This document shows, piece after piece, positions 61,101 through 64,000 of a stretch of DNA of 64,000 nucleotides. The notes beneath the pieces are model-generated. The model saw nothing but the letters and a program-made list of their open reading frames with translations. It searched no databases and was not told the DNA's origin. The stretch is taken from positions 2,791,501 to 2,855,500 of the forward strand of contig NC_134683.1 in the NCBI RefSeq assembly GCF_024713945.1, given 5' to 3'. Made by a program: the position numbers and the translations under genes. Positions within the stretch are counted from its first letter, which is position 1. The number at the start of each line of letters is the position of its first letter. This DNA is from Dermatophagoides farinae (Eukaryota > Arthropoda > Arachnida > Sarcoptiformes > Pyroglyphidae).

Positions 61101-61575
61101 AGATCGTAATAAAATCAAATTTTTTAACAATGGATCCACCGTCTGAAGCCATTGTTCATTGGATTCATTTTTCCATTTTTCATTATTCGACTCGAATTCA
61201 ATTTCATATTCGATTATCATTGATGTCATACGTGATAAATGTACATAATTAGCTTTTGTTAGACGTTGATTGTTTTTAAGAATGAACGTCGACAAGGTCG
61301 TTGCTTCGCCTAATATCACTAAAATAACGAAAAAAAAGACAAAATGTAAGCACGATCATTTGATGAAAATATCAAACAAGAATTTGAATCATCATTAAAC
61401 ATGTACACAAAATGATAATTTTAATTTGCATACACATTTCTATCACTTTGACAATAACAAAAGAATTCGAACCTTTTTCCATGGAATCATTGGTGTAAAC
61501 GTTTTGGTTGATGATATTACCAATTTGATGTTGTTGTTCTAGTGAATAGGTGAAAATTTTATCCATCATCATCAT
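55190..61575 (-). CDS. GBF1: GBF1, Golgi brefeldin A-resistant ARF guanine-nucleotide exchange factor
   Basis: Six coding exons join without frame breaks: 61575-61473, 61318-60440, 60354-58838, 58778-56148, 56092-55919 and 55867-55190. They give about 1,993 aa (human GBF1 has about 1,860). GBF1 loads GTP onto ARF1 at the ER-Golgi intermediate compartment and cis-Golgi, starting COPI coat assembly. Visible domains: N-terminal DCB (GLALQSIQKFL, ARFVGTDS, EIMQSCFRIAFE); HUS (near SYGLACVHELLSYL; FNYDCDSYASN); Sec7 at about 722-912 with the catalytic glutamate E817 in FRLPGEAP and the motif YAIIMLNVDQHN at 851-862; then the HDS helical repeats, ending with EAIPESLKNILLVM and ITWDRINKFLPNL in exon 5. 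The last exon is a Pro/Ser/Gln-rich tail, as in animal GBF1. Lineage inserts include a Q run (YQQQQQQQKQ) and acidic-serine patches. The first of four ATG codons is taken as the start; the protein may begin at the fourth. Introns are 59-153 bp. Confidence 0.95.
61319..61472 (-). other. Intron 1 of GBF1, phase 1
   Basis: The donor is AAAG|GTTCGA, a weaker 5' splice site than the others in this gene, and the acceptor is TTATTTTAG. Joining gives ...DSMEK-V-ILGEATTL, which restores the start of the DCB domain. The in-frame read-through of exon 1 continues some 30 codons and ends in a stop, so splicing is needed. Confidence 0.75.
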
Positions 61576-62340
61576 TGTTTTTATTTTATTATGTTTTTGA
61601 CTTGCAACACTTTGGAATACAAAAACAACATGAGTACAAATTGGAATTTCAAAATAAGAAAAAAAACTTGTGATTCAATTCAAATAACAATCAAAACTAA
61701 TTCATCATAATCAAACGGTTTAACAAAAAAAAAAATAATAAAATTTCAACGATTTTGAAACAAATTTTAACAACTTTGTGGTAAAATTGACAGAAACTGG
61801 GAAAATAAAGATCCAAAAATCAAACACGTAGCCCGTTGAATGTGTGTTGTGTGTGTATGTTGAATCCTCATATCAACAACAACATTGAAAATATATATAT
61901 GTATCGATAGTATCCGATTTATGCGTCCATCACTTTCCAAACCTGTATCCCTCTGTATTCGAATTCGAATATTGAGCAATAGCGCGCAAAACTAACGAAA
62001 AAAAAATCTGGTTTCATCCAGTTTTTTTTAATGAATTTATTATTATTTTTTTTCATCTTCACTATTCATCATTGTCATTTACAATTGTTTTTTTTTTTTG
62101 GTTTTCGATTACATCCAAGAATCTATTGTTTATCGATTCGCGATGGTTTGCCATTATTATTTGATTGTTTTTAGCTATAGTTCATTACGATCATCATCAT
62201 CATCAGCAAAAAAAAAATAACGATTATTGATTTCCAAAAAAAAACAATAATAGTTTATCGATTGATTCCAATTGTTTTACATTCTGATTATGGTATAAAT
62301 AACGATGATGATGGTGTCGATGATCCGTTTGTCGATTTAA
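61576..62340 (-). promoter_or_regulatory. Probable GBF1 promoter and 5' UTR region
   Basis: The stretch upstream of the GBF1 start codon is AT-rich without a clear TATA box. TATCGATA at 61902-61909 is identical to the core of the Drosophila DRE element (bound by DREF/BEAF), common in promoters of housekeeping genes. A small GC patch (AGCAATAGCGCGCAAAAC, about 61,973-61,991) lies further up. Assignment by position and motif only. Confidence 0.4.
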
Positions 62341-63380
62341 CCATGGACAGTTATAAACACTGTGTGTGTGTCTGTGTGTTTAAAAAAGATTTATCTTCAT
62401 TCATTCGTGGTTTTGAACAATCGTTTGTTGTCAAATCGTGACCAATTTACACTGCATAAACTATATTTTTTTTCTCGTTGTTGTTGTTGTTGTTGTTGTT
62501 GTTGTCTCATTCAATCATCATCATTTAACTGAAATAGATTGATTCTATTGTTGGATATTCGCCCAAAGTAACACAAGTAATAAAGTAAAAAAAAATGTGG
62601 AAAAGAAAAAAAAACTATAACAATCCAACAATGATTTGTGCATCCGATAACACCTTTTTAGTGGACAACATGATTCGAAATAAAATAATTTGTGTGTGTG
62701 TGTGTGTGTGTGTAGGCGGCAATAAACTCGTCGTCGTCGTCGTCGTCGTTTTGTCGATGAATTTTGGAAGATTTGGCCACCAAAAAATTAGGTTAGAAAA
62801 TCATTTTATTGAAATTGATGATGATGATGATTGAAACAATTGTTGATTTATCTATTTATCTTATTATCTCATTGCTTGAATTTTTAAAATCATGGGCGCT
62901 TTAAATCCTATGTTTTAGTTTCTATTGTTGTTGTTGTTGTTGTTTGATTCGTGTCAATTTTTATCATCATCATCATCATCAGAAGATCATGATAATTTTT
63001 CAAATAATTTTTAGAAGGCTAACTATCAACGACTTGTGTCTTGTCTGTCTATCTGTCTGTGTGTTTGTTTGATGGATTTTATCATTTTCAAAGTCAAATA
63101 CATTGGAATCGATCATTTTTTTTTTGCATCTTAAAATGTACTACTAAATGATTTTAGTTTGAATTGTCAACATTTATTTCCATCATCAACAACGATTAGA
63201 AATTGAAGACAAACAAATATGATAATCATTGCCATATCACAGCAATATAGATAGATTAATCTAATTGGAACATTTTGATGTAGTGAAATAAAAAAAATCG
63301 ATTCATCGTCCATCACTATCAAATTTTTTTTTTTTGGGAGTAGTTCGAAGTAGTTCTTCGACATACACACACAATCGATC
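62341..63380. other. Intergenic, no gene seen
   Basis: The interval holds (GTT)n at about 62,477-62,505, (TG)n at 62,693-62,714, (CGT)n at 62,730-62,749, (GTT)n at 62,925-62,944 and GAT runs. Open frames across it are repeat artefacts. Confidence 0.5.
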
Positions 63381-63425
63381 TATCGATATTTTTTTGGTTT
63401 ATTTTTTTTTTTAGCTTTTTACACA

Positions 63426-63510
63426 ATGCTTGTCACCATTCCGGAAATAAAAATCATTTTTTTGGCCACATTTTTTATCATGGAATTTATTAGTAACCAG
63501 ACAACACAAT
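63426..63510 (+). CDS. Possible first coding exon of a secreted or membrane protein
   Basis: An ATG in the context CACAATG opens about 28 codons, MLVTIPEIKIIFLATFFIMEF and then ISNQTTQ. This looks like a signal peptide: a short polar start, a hydrophobic core and an uncharged end. It runs to a consensus donor CAAT|GTATGT at 63,510. TATCGATA, the same element seen upstream of GBF1, lies at 63381-63388, 38 bp before the ATG. The next exon is not identified: the acceptor near 63,932 (TTGTAG) gives a short frame with a stop when joined in phase. It may be a real gene continuing past the right edge, or a chance hydrophobic frame in T-rich DNA. Confidence 0.3.
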
Positions 63511-64000
63511 GTATGTATTCGATCATCATAAATTTAATTAGCTATTTTACATTTGAATCAAAGGTGGAGTTTGTGTTTGTTTTTTTTCATATTTCATTTT
63601 GTTTTCAATATAAATATGGAATGAATGAATTCAACGAAAAAAAAATTCGATGTCTATGGCCATGGTGGTTGTGGTGGTGATGATGATGGTGGTGGCCCAA
63701 ACTGGGATTGATGAATCATTTTTTTTTTGAAAATATCGCCTGTCGAGGCGGTGTTCGTGTGGAATACACACACACACACACACAATGAATTTGTATCAAT
63801 GGAAGAAGAAAAAAAAATTTTGGACGGATTGTGTGTGTGTGTCCATCAATTGTGGTTCAAACGGCGAAAAAAACTGTTGTTGAATTTTATTTTGTTTTTC
63901 CACTTTTTTTTCCTTTATTCATTCATTGTAGTCGTCATACTATGGGCGATGATGATGATCCAATGATCCACAATGATGGTATGAATGTGAAAAATAAAAA
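63511..64000. other. Right end of the window, no further gene resolved
   Basis: The stretch holds (CA)n at about 63,767-63,784, (GT)n near 63,830 and GGT/GAT runs. A TTGTAG followed by an ATG-rich, GAT-rich frame near 63,932-64,000 could be the start of an exon cut by the window edge. Confidence 0.35.

Overview
The window is nuclear DNA of an invertebrate eukaryote. It is very AT-rich, the coding regions are cut by spliceosomal introns (GT/AG, down to about 80 bp), and it holds a U1 snRNA-like gene, an intron-bearing tRNA gene and several animal-type transposon remnants. The non-coding DNA is saturated with ATC/GAT and AAC/GTT trinucleotide runs, (CA)n, (GA)n and A/T homopolymers. Together with the Q/N/H/S/T-rich proteins this suggests a small arthropod, most likely an astigmatid (dust- or scabies-type) mite. 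That placement is inference from style; no sequence was searched.

Layout. (1) 1-9,300 is a transposon graveyard. It holds two decayed hAT transposases on the minus strand (1-955; about 3,560-4,240), a 5'-truncated non-LTR retrotransposon tail (956-1,909), a U1 snRNA-like sequence (2,049-2,212) flanked by 16-bp direct repeats, a broken multi-exon ORF joined to a BEL/Pao-like integrase scrap (5,700-7,224), a Copia-type LTR with primer-binding site and gag stub (7,337-8,177), and a MITE-like inverted repeat (9,110-9,267). (2) 9,350-9,800 carries two diverged tandem copies of a unit of about 169 bp, next to a minus-strand tRNA-Arg(CCU) gene with a 35-nt intron. (3) 9,800-27,200 shows no supportable gene. 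(4) 27,212-41,887 (+) is a five-exon gene for a protein of about 1,260 aa with a TET/CXXC4/5-class CXXC zinc finger and long low-complexity tails; no TET dioxygenase domain is visible. (5) 41,888-55,189 is 3' UTR and repeat-filled intergenic DNA, including a 157-nt (GA)n tract. (6) 55,190-61,575 (-) is a complete six-exon GBF1 gene (Golgi ARF guanine-nucleotide exchange factor, about 1,993 aa). (7) 61,576-64,000 is its upstream region, with a TATCGATA element and a possible start of another (+) gene near 63,426.

The two protein genes are convergent and have unrelated roles: CpG-DNA binding/chromatin, and early secretory membrane traffic. No operon-like or pathway link is evident. The observations most worth following are the CXXC gene without a dioxygenase, the U1 variant whose stem-loop I lacks the usual U1-70K loop sequence, and the duplicated CTCF-like motif beside the tRNA.
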